A stretch of 64,000 nucleotides of DNA from DASPGQ01 sp035457705 (GTDB lineage: Bacteria > Acidobacteriota > Vicinamibacteria > Marinacidobacterales > SMYC01), in assembly GCA_035457705.1 (NCBI GenBank), contig DATIBD010000070.1, positions 240,259 through 304,258 of the forward strand. The letters are read 5' to 3'. Shown here in pieces: positions 39,445 through 47,817 of the stretch (positions are counted from its first letter, which is position 1; each line of letters begins with the position of its first letter). Position numbers and translations under genes: made by a program. The notes under the pieces are model-generated. The model saw only the letters and a program-made list of their open reading frames with translations, searched no databases and was not told the DNA's origin.

Positions 39445-41322
39445 CTAAATAAACTCCGATGCCCATCGCTCGAATACCATCAAAGGAAAGAGCTGGTGAG
39501 CTCGATTCGCTCGGCTCGAGACATGTTCGGAGATCAGCCGCTCCACCGCCTCGTAACGAAACAGCTTTCGTGCCTCGACACGTTCTCGAGACAACAAATC
39601 GTTCATCAGCGGTCGCAGCCCGTCGCGAAGCCAGTTCTTCATCGGAATGCTGAACCCTTCCTTGCGCCGACGGAGGACGACTCCGGGCAGCTTGTTCGAC
39701 AGCGCTTTTTTGAGGATGTATTTTCTCGTCGAGCCCCGCAGCTTCAACGACCCTGGCATCCGGAAAGCGAGCTCGAGCACGTCGGTGTCGAGAAAGGGCG
39801 CTCTGGCTTCGAGCGAGGTGGCCATGCTCATTCGATCCACTTTCACCAGGATGTCGTCGGCAAGAAAGAGCTTGAAGTCGGCATAGAGCTGCCGGTTGAG
39901 GAGGTCGTTGCGAGGCTCCGATAGTCGGGACACGACGGCGTCGGAAGCGTCGGAGGCACCGAGGGACGTCTTCAGGGCCTTCGTGTAAAGGGCCCTTTTT
40001 TCGCCGGGCCCGAGGTAGGACATCCAACGGTAGTGCTGCAGCTCGGGCGAGGCCACCGCACCTTCGAGGAAGCGCTTGGCCCGGTTGACCAGGCCTTTCT
40101 TTTTGTCGCTGGGTGGAAACCACTCGCTCACCTGATGAAGCAGCCCGAGGCTCTTCTGACCCGGAAATCGCGCTAGGTTGCGGGCGATGCGGTCGGCAAC
40201 GTACCAGTCGTATCCCGCAAAGAGCTCGTCTCCCCCATCGCCGGAAAGAACCACCTTCACGTGGCGGGAGGCCAACTGGGACACGAGATACGTCGGAAAA
40301 AGCGATACGTCGGCGAAGGGCTCGTCGAGGTGGACCACGAGCTGGTCGAAAAGTCCGGCAACGTCGGGCTCGATGGTCTCGACGGTGTGCTCGGTGCCAA
40401 AGCGCTCGGCCACCAACTGCGCATAGGCCGACTCGTCGTAGCTTGCGTCCCGAAACGCGATGGAGAAAGTCTTCACGGGCCGTTTCGAGCTTTCGCTCAT
40501 GAAGGCCACGACCGCGCTCGAGTCGATCCCCCCCGAAAGAAATGCCCCGAGGGGCACGTCCGCCATCATCTGAGAACGTACGGCGGCGCCAAGTGTTTCC
40601 CGGAGCTCGTCCGCCCAGGATTCCTCACTCCGAGACTCGGTGGCCTCCGCGGGAGCGTTCCAATAGGCCCAGGTTCGCACGACGCCGTCCTCGATGCTCA
40701 TCGCGTGAGCTGGCGGGAGCTTGCGCACGCCCTCGAAGATCGAGTAAGGCGAGGGGATGAACTCGTAGGTGAGGAAAAGGTCGAGCGCCTGCGGATCCAG
40801 ACGGCGCGGAATGTCCGCTCGCTCGAGCAGTGATTTCAGCTCGGATGCGAAAACGATGTCGTGGGTACCCTCGTAGTAGTACAGAGGTTTCTCACCCGCC
40901 CGATCGCGTGCGGCGAGAAGCCTCCGCCGGGGGCCGTCCCAGAGCGCGAATGCGAACTGGCCCTTGAGTCGCGCCACGACCCCGTCGCCCCACTCCTCGT
41001 ACCCGTGAACGACGGTCTCCATGTCGGAACCGGTGCGAAACCGGTGCCCTCGCAATCGTAGCTCGTCGCCGAGAGAGCGGAAATTGAAGATCTCGCCGTT
41101 TCCGACGAAAGTCAGACTCCCGTCTTCGTTCGTGATCGGCTGTCTCCCGCCGGCGACGTCGATGATGGAGAGACGCTTCAAGCCCAGGCCGACCCCGGGC
41201 AGCGTGACGAGACCCGTATCGTCGGGACCCCGATGGTGCAACCGTTCCACCATCCGACGGATCAGAGCCGGATCCACGTGACGGCGGGCGTCGCGAGCGA
41301 CGACGCCGGCAATGCCGCACAT
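39445..41322 (-). CDS. Glutamine-hydrolysing asparagine synthase-like amidotransferase
   Basis: A 625-residue AsnB-type enzyme. Cys2 of M-C-G-I-A-G is the glutaminase nucleophile, H-H-R-G-P-D-D and G-N-G-E-I-F-N build the class II amidotransferase site, and S-G-G-I-D-S-S-A-V is the pyrophosphatase loop of the synthetase domain. Besides making asparagine, such enzymes amidate surface sugars, and a version is linked to exosortase A/PEP-CTERM loci. The sugar-operon position favours the latter use. It starts 3 bp after the radical SAM gene. Confidence 0.9.
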   Translation of the reverse strand: MCGIAGVVARDARRHVDPALIRRMVERLHHRGPDDTGLVTLPGVGLGLKRLSIIDVAGGRQPITNEDGSLTFVGNGEIFNFRSLGDELRLRGHRFRTGSDMETVVHGYEEWGDGVVARLKGQFAFALWDGPRRRLLAARDRAGEKPLYYYEGTHDIVFASELKSLLERADIPRRLDPQALDLFLTYEFIPSPYSIFEGVRKLPPAHAMSIEDGVVRTWAYWNAPAEATESRSEESWADELRETLGAAVRSQMMADVPLGAFLSGGIDSSAVVAFMSESSKRPVKTFSIAFRDASYDESAYAQLVAERFGTEHTVETIEPDVAGLFDQLVVHLDEPFADVSLFPTYLVSQLASRHVKVVLSGDGGDELFAGYDWYVADRIARNLARFPGQKSLGLLHQVSEWFPPSDKKKGLVNRAKRFLEGAVASPELQHYRWMSYLGPGEKRALYTKALKTSLGASDASDAVVSRLSEPRNDLLNRQLYADFKLFLADDILVKVDRMSMATSLEARAPFLDTDVLELAFRMPGSLKLRGSTRKYILKKALSNKLPGVVLRRRKEGFSIPMKNWLRDGLRPLMNDLLSRERVEARKLFRYEAVERLISEHVSSRANRAHQLFPLMVFERWASEFI

Positions 41323-41325
41323 CGG

Positions 41326-42465
41326 TCAGGACCCGTTGAAGCGTGCGGCGAGCTTCTCCCCGCCGAGCTCGACGACGAACTTGAGGTACGGAAAGACCCG
41401 CTTCATGGCGGCGGCGTTGACGAAGCAAGGGCTCGCACAGCTCGGGCAGACCCGATCGAGCACCTCCTGACGCAGAGCGAGGTTCTCGGGGTCGAAGTAG
41501 AGCTCGTAAGGGTTGGCTTGCCGGACGTTGCCGATCACCCGAGAGTTCTCGCAGTAGGTGATGTCACCGTTCGGGTTGAGCAGGATCCCCTGGTCCATCG
41601 AAGGACAGGGCATGGCGCGCTTCATCCCGTTCTCGAACATCTTGACGTAGGCGTGATAGAGAAGGCCATCGCCGTCGGTGAACCTGGACTCGCGGACCCG
41701 TTCGCGGAAAAACGTTGCCAGACGCGGGAAGTCGTCTTTTTTGAGCTCGGTAGACTCGACGAGATCCATGTTGCCGAAGGCGAGCTCCGAGTAGCGGGCG
41801 ATGGAGAAAACGACGTTCAAGTTCTCTTTCCTGCAGAGCTCGTAGATCCTCTCGCCTTCCTCCAGGTTCTGAGCAGTAAAAGTGAACGATACGCCGAAAT
41901 TGAAGAACTTCTTCTTTCGCAGCTCCTGCATCGCGCGAACGGTATCCATCGCCCGTTCGAAAGCGTGCCACACCCGGCGGATCTCCTCGTGCGCGCCACC
42001 GACGCCGTCGAGACTCACGCGGGTGCCAAAGACGAAGCCTCTTTCGTTGGCGACGTCGACGATCCGGTCGAGGGTCTTCACCACCCGATCTTTGACGAAA
42101 CCGTTGGTGTTGAGCGTCATTTTCCGGAGACGCGGCATGTTGTCGGCCATCAGCCGGACGATGTCGACCATGTCCTTGCGCAAGGTGGGCTCGCCGCCGG
42201 TGATACCGACGTATTCGATCGTGCGAAAGAGTCTGCTCCCGAACGTGCGCGCGTACTCTTCGGTCGTCAAGTCATCGTGATAGGGGAGCTTCCACGAGTT
42301 GCACATCACGCATTTGGAATCGCATTTGTACGAAACGTTGAATATGAGCACCGTCGGAGGAATGGCGCTGAAGCGGCCCACGATCTGCGTCTTGACGAAA
42401 TCGGCAGGCAGGGACGGGAGGCTGGTCTTGAGCAGCTTGCCTACGTAAGCTCGGTCACCAAACAC
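41326..42465 (-). CDS. Radical SAM protein
   Basis: A 379-residue radical SAM enzyme. C48-x3-C52-x2-C55 (C-D-S-K-C-V-M-C) binds the 4Fe-4S cluster, G-I-T-G-G-E-P-T-L-R is the SAM-binding motif, and the C-terminus has a second Cys set (T-Y-C-E-N-S, R-V-C-P-S-C-A-S-P-C) like SPASM-type auxiliary cluster ligands. The reaction cannot be named; in this operon a sugar or lipid modification is plausible. It begins 6 bp after the acyltransferase gene. Confidence 0.87.
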   Translation of the reverse strand: MFGDRAYVGKLLKTSLPSLPADFVKTQIVGRFSAIPPTVLIFNVSYKCDSKCVMCNSWKLPYHDDLTTEEYARTFGSRLFRTIEYVGITGGEPTLRKDMVDIVRLMADNMPRLRKMTLNTNGFVKDRVVKTLDRIVDVANERGFVFGTRVSLDGVGGAHEEIRRVWHAFERAMDTVRAMQELRKKKFFNFGVSFTFTAQNLEEGERIYELCRKENLNVVFSIARYSELAFGNMDLVESTELKKDDFPRLATFFRERVRESRFTDGDGLLYHAYVKMFENGMKRAMPCPSMDQGILLNPNGDITYCENSRVIGNVRQANPYELYFDPENLALRQEVLDRVCPSCASPCFVNAAAMKRVFPYLKFVVELGGEKLAARFNGS

Positions 42466-42471
42466 GGGGTC

Positions 42472-43224
42472 CTATTCCTTCTTTCTGCGATCGCGCACGA
42501 TTTTGGCGGGAACCCCCGCCGCCACTTGGTAGGCGGGCACGTCCTCGAGAACCATGGCGCCAGCGCCAATTATAGCGTGTTCACCGAGCACGACCCCTCC
42601 TCCGACGACGGCGTGGGCACCGATCCACACCCCTTCGCCGATCTCGATGGGAAGCCCAATGCGTCCCTGCTCCGACACCGCAACGTCCAGTCGGTCTCTC
42701 ATGTGATCGCCGCCCACCAGATAGACGTAAGCCGCCATCATGACGTCCCTACCCACACGGACGCGATGGGCGGAGAAGATCTCGCAGTTGAAACCGATGT
42801 TGGACCGCTCTTCCAGATGAATGTTGCCGTTCTTACAGGAAAGAATGGTGTTTCGGCCGATGAAGACGCCGTCCTCGAGGACGATTCCGTCGTTGTCGAC
42901 TCCTTTCGCGTCCAGGAGCACATTGTCGTCGACGACGACGTCGTTGCCGATGCGGATCTTGTGCGGGTGGCGGAGCACCACGTTCTGGCCGAAGGTGACG
43001 TTGCGACCGGTCGCGCCCAGCAGAAGCGGATAGAGTTTGGAGCGCAGGACGAGCCCGAGGGCGCCCGGGACCCAGGCGGACAAGAGCATGACCATCTCGT
43101 AGACCACGAGAGCCGTGAGGCCGGCTCGGCCAACGACCAGCTCCGAGTACTTTTCGAGCTTCGACTTGTTCTGATCGGCGATGGCGCGCTGGGCCACGGG
43201 GATTCGCTCGTCGTTCGGCTGCAC
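42472..43224 (-). CDS. Hexapeptide-repeat acyltransferase
   Basis: About 250 residues, GTG start. After a hydrophobic stretch (about residues 30-60), a left-handed beta-helix with hexapeptide repeats fills the rest: V-T-F-G-Q-N-V-V-L, I-R-I-G-N-D-V-V-V, I-G-L-P-I-E-I-G-E-G-V-W-I-G-A-H-A-V-V, then V-P-A-Y-Q-V-A-A-G-V-P-A-K-I-V. The His in V-G-G-D-H is a plausible catalytic base. Such enzymes transfer acetyl or succinyl groups to sugars. The upstream gene ends 13 bp before this start. The start is uncertain because no in-frame ATG exists. Confidence 0.82.
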   Translation of the reverse strand: MQPNDERIPVAQRAIADQNKSKLEKYSELVVGRAGLTALVVYEMVMLLSAWVPGALGLVLRSKLYPLLLGATGRNVTFGQNVVLRHPHKIRIGNDVVVDDNVLLDAKGVDNDGIVLEDGVFIGRNTILSCKNGNIHLEERSNIGFNCEIFSAHRVRVGRDVMMAAYVYLVGGDHMRDRLDVAVSEQGRIGLPIEIGEGVWIGAHAVVGGGVVLGEHAIIGAGAMVLEDVPAYQVAAGVPAKIVRDRRKKE

Positions 43225-43237
43225 GGTGACAACGGTA

Positions 43238-44215
43238 TCAGAGCCAGCCAGCGGAGCGGTACCATTCCAGCGTTGCGGAAATACCAGCCGGCAGATCGAC
43301 CTGTGGCTCCCAGCCAAGCACCCGCCGGGCCTTGTCGATGCGGAAAGCCCGATGTTTGAGGAAGAAATCGAGCCGGCGACGGTAAAGTGGCGGCTCGATT
43401 CCGAAGGGGCGGAACACGTCCTCGCAAACCGCGGCCGCGACGCGCACAGGGCCAGCGGGCCAGTGAAATCGCGGCGGCGCCACTCCAGCCTTCTCGGCGA
43501 TGAGCGCGATGAGCTCGGCAACGGTGGTGCAGCGCGCGCCCGCGAGGATGAAGGCTTCTCCCACGACCGAAGGCGTCTCCGAAGCTTTGACGAACCCTCG
43601 GGCCACGTCCTCGACGTGGGTCATGTGATAGTAGACATCGCCTCGTCCGATGAGGGGAAACCGGCCCCGAGCGATGCCGCGAAACATCTTGAGGAATCGG
43701 CGGTCTCCAGGTCCGTAGATCCCGACCGGCCTGAGAATGATTGCAGGGAGCCCGCGCTCTCGATAAAAGGAGAACAGGAGGCGCTCCGCCTCGACCTTGG
43801 TTTGCTGGTAGATGTCGCCCGGGTTGTAAGGTGAGCTCTCGTCCGCTGGGGGGTCGACCTCCCCGTGGACTCCGCACGTGCTGCAGTACAGAAAAGGCAC
43901 GCCCCCTTCCGCGAGCGCTGCCTCGGCGAGCCGGCGCGTGCCCTCGACGTTGACATCGCGATACGTACGATCGGAGAGCTTGGCCTCGCGGTACACCGCC
44001 GCCAAGTGGAACACGCGCTCGACACCCGATACGGCCTTGCGGAGGTCGTCGGATTCGCTGAAATCTCCGACGAAACGCTCGACGTCGACTCCATCCAGGA
44101 GATCGAGCCTGCTCGCCGGGCGCACCAACGCCCTCACACGGTGGCCGGACGCTGCAAGAATGCGAGCAAGGTGGCTGCCGGTGAAGCCGCTCGCCCCAGT
44201 AACCAGAACTCTCAG
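43238..44215 (-). CDS. NAD-dependent sugar epimerase/dehydratase, CTG start
   Basis: A 325-residue extended SDR. The Rossmann motif T-G-A-S-G-F-T-G-S-H-L-A is present only if translation starts at the CTG at 44215. A perfect AGGAGG lies 5 nt before it, and an in-frame TAA directly precedes it. The next start, GTG at 44137, would delete the motif. Catalytic S (Y-C-S-T-C), Y and K (Y-Q-Q-T-K) are visible. The family interconverts nucleotide sugars or makes deoxysugars; some members are linked to hopanoid loci. It is the first gene of the minus-strand sugar operon. Confidence 0.85.
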   Translation of the reverse strand: MRVLVTGASGFTGSHLARILAASGHRVRALVRPASRLDLLDGVDVERFVGDFSESDDLRKAVSGVERVFHLAAVYREAKLSDRTYRDVNVEGTRRLAEAALAEGGVPFLYCSTCGVHGEVDPPADESSPYNPGDIYQQTKVEAERLLFSFYRERGLPAIILRPVGIYGPGDRRFLKMFRGIARGRFPLIGRGDVYYHMTHVEDVARGFVKASETPSVVGEAFILAGARCTTVAELIALIAEKAGVAPPRFHWPAGPVRVAAAVCEDVFRPFGIEPPLYRRRLDFFLKHRAFRIDKARRVLGWEPQVDLPAGISATLEWYRSAGWL

Positions 44216-44299
44216 TTACGCCTCCTGGACTCGGAGGAAACGTCTATGTTAGCCTATCCTCTTTTTTGACCATTCAACCACGGAGGACAATCTCGTAAC

Positions 44300-45322
44300 A
44301 TGCCCATTCGACGACGATCGGAAACGCTCACCTGGTTCGCATCGGTTCTAGCGTTCGCCGGATGTAGTGACACAGGCAGCTCGGGATCCGGTGGCACGGG
44401 CTCGAGTACCACGATTACCGCCCCGGGCATCGTAGGTCCGAACGCAACTACGCCCATTTCGGAGCGACAGCCCACGCTCACGGTCACCAACGCGAGCGTC
44501 AGCAGCGGGGCCACGCCGACTTACACGTTTCATGTATCGAGCGACCAGAGTTTCGGGAGCCTCGCCACCCAGGTGTCTGGTGTCGGCCAAGGATCCGGGC
44601 AGACCAGCTGGCAGGTCGACTCCCCCTTGAGCGACGGCTCGTACTTCTGGCGTGCTCGCGCCGAGGCTGAGGGTACCTCGGGTCCTTTCTCGGCGGTCGC
44701 GCAGTTCGCGATCGCGTCGGTGGGCGGAGGTTCCGGCGAGACCCTCGTCGTTTTGGATCCACTCACCGGCGGCACGACCCTCGCCACCGACCGCGGTGGA
44801 GGAACGCTTACCGACCAGGGGTGGCGCGTCGAGAACAACGGAGATTTTCTTCGCTACGAAGTCCCGACCGTGGTCGACGGCTACGTGCAGTGGGAGAACC
44901 TGGGGCTGACGCCCCGAGGGGTGAACGAGGCTTCCCACATGCTGTTCGGGATGTGGGACCCCTCCGCCGGCGCTTTTCGGCAAAACGCGTTCCGGGTCCA
45001 CCTGCAGAAACTATGGAACAATCCGCACAACCCGCCATTTCTTCGGTTCCGCTGGATCTCCCAGGGGCGTGAGGCGGACGCCGGCGCGAATTTCACCGAC
45101 TGGGACCCCGGAACGGTCTACACCTGGCGTGTTGATTGGGGGCCTGCCGAGGGCGCCAACACCGCGCGGGTGTTCCTGAACGGCGACGAGATCATGCAGA
45201 TACGCTACAACCGTCCCTATCAACCCGACACCCACTGGATCGAGCTCGGAATCGAGGACCGCCACGAATCGGTAATCGACGCCATCTACCGAAATTTCGC
45301 TGTCGTGCGCAGGGGCCAGTGA
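44300..45322 (+). CDS. Lipoprotein with Fn3-like and lectin-like domains (paralogue 1)
   Basis: A 340-residue lipoprotein (lipobox L-A-F-A-G-C near residue 22). After a Ser/Gly-rich linker there is a fibronectin-III-like domain (about 40-140: T-P-T-Y-T-F-H-V-S-S-D, then G-S-Y-F-W-R-A-R-A). The C-terminal 190 residues are beta-rich, with a conserved W-D-P, F-R-V-H-L-Q-K-L, R-F-R-W-I-S-Q-G-R and Y-x-W-R-V-D-W-G pattern. This looks like a concanavalin-type jellyroll. A sugar-binding role is inferred. It is divergent from the epimerase operon, and its stop overlaps the start of its paralogue (GTGA). Confidence 0.7.
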   Translation: MPIRRRSETLTWFASVLAFAGCSDTGSSGSGGTGSSTTITAPGIVGPNATTPISERQPTLTVTNASVSSGATPTYTFHVSSDQSFGSLATQVSGVGQGSGQTSWQVDSPLSDGSYFWRARAEAEGTSGPFSAVAQFAIASVGGGSGETLVVLDPLTGGTTLATDRGGGTLTDQGWRVENNGDFLRYEVPTVVDGYVQWENLGLTPRGVNEASHMLFGMWDPSAGAFRQNAFRVHLQKLWNNPHNPPFLRFRWISQGREADAGANFTDWDPGTVYTWRVDWGPAEGANTARVFLNGDEIMQIRYNRPYQPDTHWIELGIEDRHESVIDAIYRNFAVVRRGQ

Positions 45323-46338
45323 GCCTTTTGAAACAGACGGGCTCCATTCTCGTTCTTGGCCTTGGACTCGCCTCTTGCGGCGACAGCGGCGGGTCCTCCT
45401 CGGGATCGTCGGGCCCGAGCGTTACCGTCAGCGCCCCAGCCATCGTCGAACCCATCGACGGGGCGCAAGTCACGGGTCAGGTCACGTTGACCGTCGCGAA
45501 CGTGTCCGTCACCGGAGGCGGCACGCCGACTTACACGTTTCAAATCGCGGCCGACTCCGCATTCACCGACATCGTCGCCCAGGCGTCCGACATTCCCCAG
45601 GATCCCTCGGGACGAACCTCGTGGACCATCGGCTCGGAGCTCGCGAGCGGCGAGTTCTTCTGGCGCGCCAGAGCGAGCGTCGGTGGAACGATGAGCACCT
45701 TCTCGCAGGTCGGACGCTTCGTCTTCCAGGGTGGCGTCGAGACGCGAGGCGCGACGGATCGGGTGCTCCTGTTCGACCCGCTGACCAACGGCACGACTCT
45801 CGGTGACGTGGGTGGTGGCGAGTTCGTCAGCGAAGGCTGGATGGTCGTCGCCAGCTCTAATTTCATCGTCTACGACATGGAGACCATCGAGACGGGCTTT
45901 CTCGAGTTCGATATCAAGGGCCTCGACATCCGCAACCCGACCCGGGATGCACGGCAGCTCTTCTTCATGTGGGACCCCAGCATCGGCAGCGACATGACGT
46001 CGAACCGATTCCGGGTGAGCCTTCAGAAGCTCGATGGGCGCAGCTCCATCAACGACTTCTGGTTGAGGCTTCGCTTCATCTCCCAGGGAAGGCAGACCGA
46101 CGTTGGAAGCACGTTCCGCGGGTGGGTGCCCGAGCGCACGTATCGAATCCGCCTCGAGTGGGGTCGGGAGGGCGAGGTCAATGTCTGCCGGCTGTTCATC
46201 AACGACATGCAGATCTTCTTCTTCCACTACCCGCGTCCGTACATTCCTCAGATCCACCGGATCGAGCTGGGGGCGGCCGGAAGGGCGGAGACTCCGGAAG
46301 GGGCAATCTATTCGAACGTCGTGATCGGCACACGCTAG
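45319..46338 (+). CDS. Lipoprotein with Fn3-like and lectin-like domains (paralogue 2)
   Basis: A 339-residue paralogue of the preceding gene with the same order: lipobox L-G-L-A-S-C, Ser/Gly linker, Fn3-like domain (T-P-T-Y-T-F-Q-I-A-A-D, G-E-F-F-W-R-A-R-A) and lectin-like C-terminal domain (M-W-D-P-S, F-R-V-S-L-Q-K-L, L-R-F-I-S-Q-G-R-Q-T-D, R-L-E-W-G). The GTG start overlaps the upstream TGA. Tandem duplication followed by divergence is the simple explanation. Surface placement beside the glycan operon fits binding or display of a polysaccharide. Confidence 0.7.
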   Translation: MSLLKQTGSILVLGLGLASCGDSGGSSSGSSGPSVTVSAPAIVEPIDGAQVTGQVTLTVANVSVTGGGTPTYTFQIAADSAFTDIVAQASDIPQDPSGRTSWTIGSELASGEFFWRARASVGGTMSTFSQVGRFVFQGGVETRGATDRVLLFDPLTNGTTLGDVGGGEFVSEGWMVVASSNFIVYDMETIETGFLEFDIKGLDIRNPTRDARQLFFMWDPSIGSDMTSNRFRVSLQKLDGRSSINDFWLRLRFISQGRQTDVGSTFRGWVPERTYRIRLEWGREGEVNVCRLFINDMQIFFFHYPRPYIPQIHRIELGAAGRAETPEGAIYSNVVIGTR

Positions 46339-46356
46339 GTCTCACTCCAAAGAAAA

Positions 46357-46419
46357 GGGGGATTAGGGGGATTCGAAAGAGATGGGGAGATGAATTTTTC
46401 TCTTATCCCCCAATCTCCC
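46357..46419. terminator. Long hairpin between convergent genes
   Basis: GGGGGATTAGGGGGAT (46357-46372) pairs with ATCCCCCAATCTCCC (46405-46419) with one or two mismatches. It lies between the end of the second lipoprotein gene and the end of the glycosyltransferase gene. A T-run is in the loop, not after the stem. It is best read as a bidirectional mRNA-end structure. Confidence 0.4.
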
Positions 46420-46464
46420 TTATCTCCTTATCCCCGTTCTTACACCAGGATCTAAGGCCAGGGC

Positions 46465-47496
46465 TCAGTCTCCCGGCTTGTCGCTGTCGTCGGGTTTTCT
46501 GAGAAACTCGCGGATCGCGTAAGGAGGGCTCGTTCGGCTCTCGTGGTATAGGCGGGCGAGGAGCTCTCCGAGCAGGCCGAAGCCCGTCATCATCAATCCG
46601 AACATCATGAGAAGCATCACCAGGAGAAGAGCGGGCCTTCCCCAAATCGGCTCCCCGAGGCCGAACTTGACCCACGTCAAGTAGCAGCCAAGGAGAAAGC
46701 CCATGCCGCCGATCAGCAGACCGAACGCGCCGAAGATCTGAAGAGGACGGCTCGAGTAGCTCAACAGGAACTTCACGGTCATCAGATCGAGCACGACTCG
46801 CAGCGTACGCGAAAGACCGTACTTCGAGCTTCCCTCGTTGCGGGGACGGTGGTTGACGCCGATCTCGTCGATCGAAACGCCGAACTCGCTGGCGACGGCG
46901 GGGATAAAGCGGTGCATCTCTCCGTAGAGATGGATGTTCTGAACGACCTCCGCCCGAAACGCCTTCAACGTGCAGCCGTAGTCGTGGAGCCGGACTCCGG
47001 TCGTCAGAGAAATCATCCAGTTTGCGATTCGAGATGGCAGCGTGCGGGACAAGAAGGGATCCTTGCGATTCTGCCGCCATCCGCAGACCATGTCGAAACC
47101 GGCGTCCAGGCGGTCGAGCAACCGGGGAATGTCCCCCGGGTCGTTCTGCAAATCGGCATCGAGGGTGACGATGACGGGCGCGCGGGCCCAAGCGAAACCG
47201 GCGGCGAGCGCCGCCGTTTGGCCGAAATTCTTTCTGAATCGAATGACCCGGACCCTCGGATCGCGATGATGGATCGAGCTCAAGAGCGCGAAGCTCGCGT
47301 CCGTACTTCCGTCGTCGATGAAGAGTATCTCGAAGGGCTTGTCATAGGTCTCGAGCACATCCGTCAGCTCGCGATACAGCGAGGTCAAATTCCCTTCTTC
47401 GTTGAAGACGGGAATGACGACCGAGACCTCAGGCGAGATCGAGATGTCCAGCGGATGATCGGGCGCACCAGTCCGCGTTTTGGCCTGAGAAGTCAT
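46465..47496 (-). CDS. GT2-family glycosyltransferase (GtrB/dolichol-phosphate-mannose-synthase type)
   Basis: A 343-residue enzyme. The GT-A domain has S-V-V-I-P-V-F-N-E-E-G-N-L, F-I-D-D-G-S-T-D-A-S, and the D-x-D-like T-L-D-A-D-L-Q-N-D-P. Two hydrophobic hairpin helices follow at about 245-310. This is the form that loads a sugar onto undecaprenyl phosphate at the inner membrane. Which sugar is unknown. The ATG at 47496 fits the family start. It is divergent from gatC, 33 bp apart. Together with the rhamnose genes it supports a surface-glycan theme. Confidence 0.9.
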   Translation of the reverse strand: MTSQAKTRTGAPDHPLDISISPEVSVVIPVFNEEGNLTSLYRELTDVLETYDKPFEILFIDDGSTDASFALLSSIHHRDPRVRVIRFRKNFGQTAALAAGFAWARAPVIVTLDADLQNDPGDIPRLLDRLDAGFDMVCGWRQNRKDPFLSRTLPSRIANWMISLTTGVRLHDYGCTLKAFRAEVVQNIHLYGEMHRFIPAVASEFGVSIDEIGVNHRPRNEGSSKYGLSRTLRVVLDLMTVKFLLSYSSRPLQIFGAFGLLIGGMGFLLGCYLTWVKFGLGEPIWGRPALLLVMLLMMFGLMMTGFGLLGELLARLYHESRTSPPYAIREFLRKPDDSDKPGD

Positions 47497-47529
47497 CGGT
47501 GACGCGTAATATACTACGCCACGATCAGC

Positions 47530-47817
47530 ATGGGTCGAGTCGATCGCGAGCACGTCAAGAAACTCGGGGAGCTGGCACACGTTTCGCTCACGGAGGAGGA
47601 ATGCGGCGCGCTCACCGAGGAGCTCGAGGTCATCCTCGCCTACGCGGAGCAGATTCAGTCGGTCGACACCGAGGGCGTAAGCCCGATCTCCCACTCGGCC
47701 CTCGAGCCGGCTCTTCGCGACGACGTTCCCCGTCCCGGCCTTCCTCGCGAGCGCGTGCTCGAGGGGGCTCCCGATGCGAGCGAAGGTCTCTTCAAGGTGC
47801 CCAAAGTCCTGCCGTGA
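47530..47817 (+). CDS. gatC: Aspartyl/glutamyl-tRNA amidotransferase subunit C
   Basis: A 95-residue GatC. It shows the helical start V-K-K-L-G-E-L-A-H-V-S-L-T-E-E-E, the L-E-V-I-L-A-Y-A-E-Q-I-Q-S-V-D-T segment and the conserved L-R-D-D-V-P-R-P tail that wraps around GatA. The complex amidates misacylated Asp-tRNA(Asn) or Glu-tRNA(Gln). Its TGA overlaps the GTG of gatA. Confidence 0.93.
   Translation: MGRVDREHVKKLGELAHVSLTEEECGALTEELEVILAYAEQIQSVDTEGVSPISHSALEPALRDDVPRPGLPRERVLEGAPDASEGLFKVPKVLP

Noticed and set aside
41233..43359. 708-codon plus-strand frame spanning three minus-strand genes
   Set aside because: It crosses gene borders and has no domain; the radical SAM and acyltransferase genes opposite are convincing.
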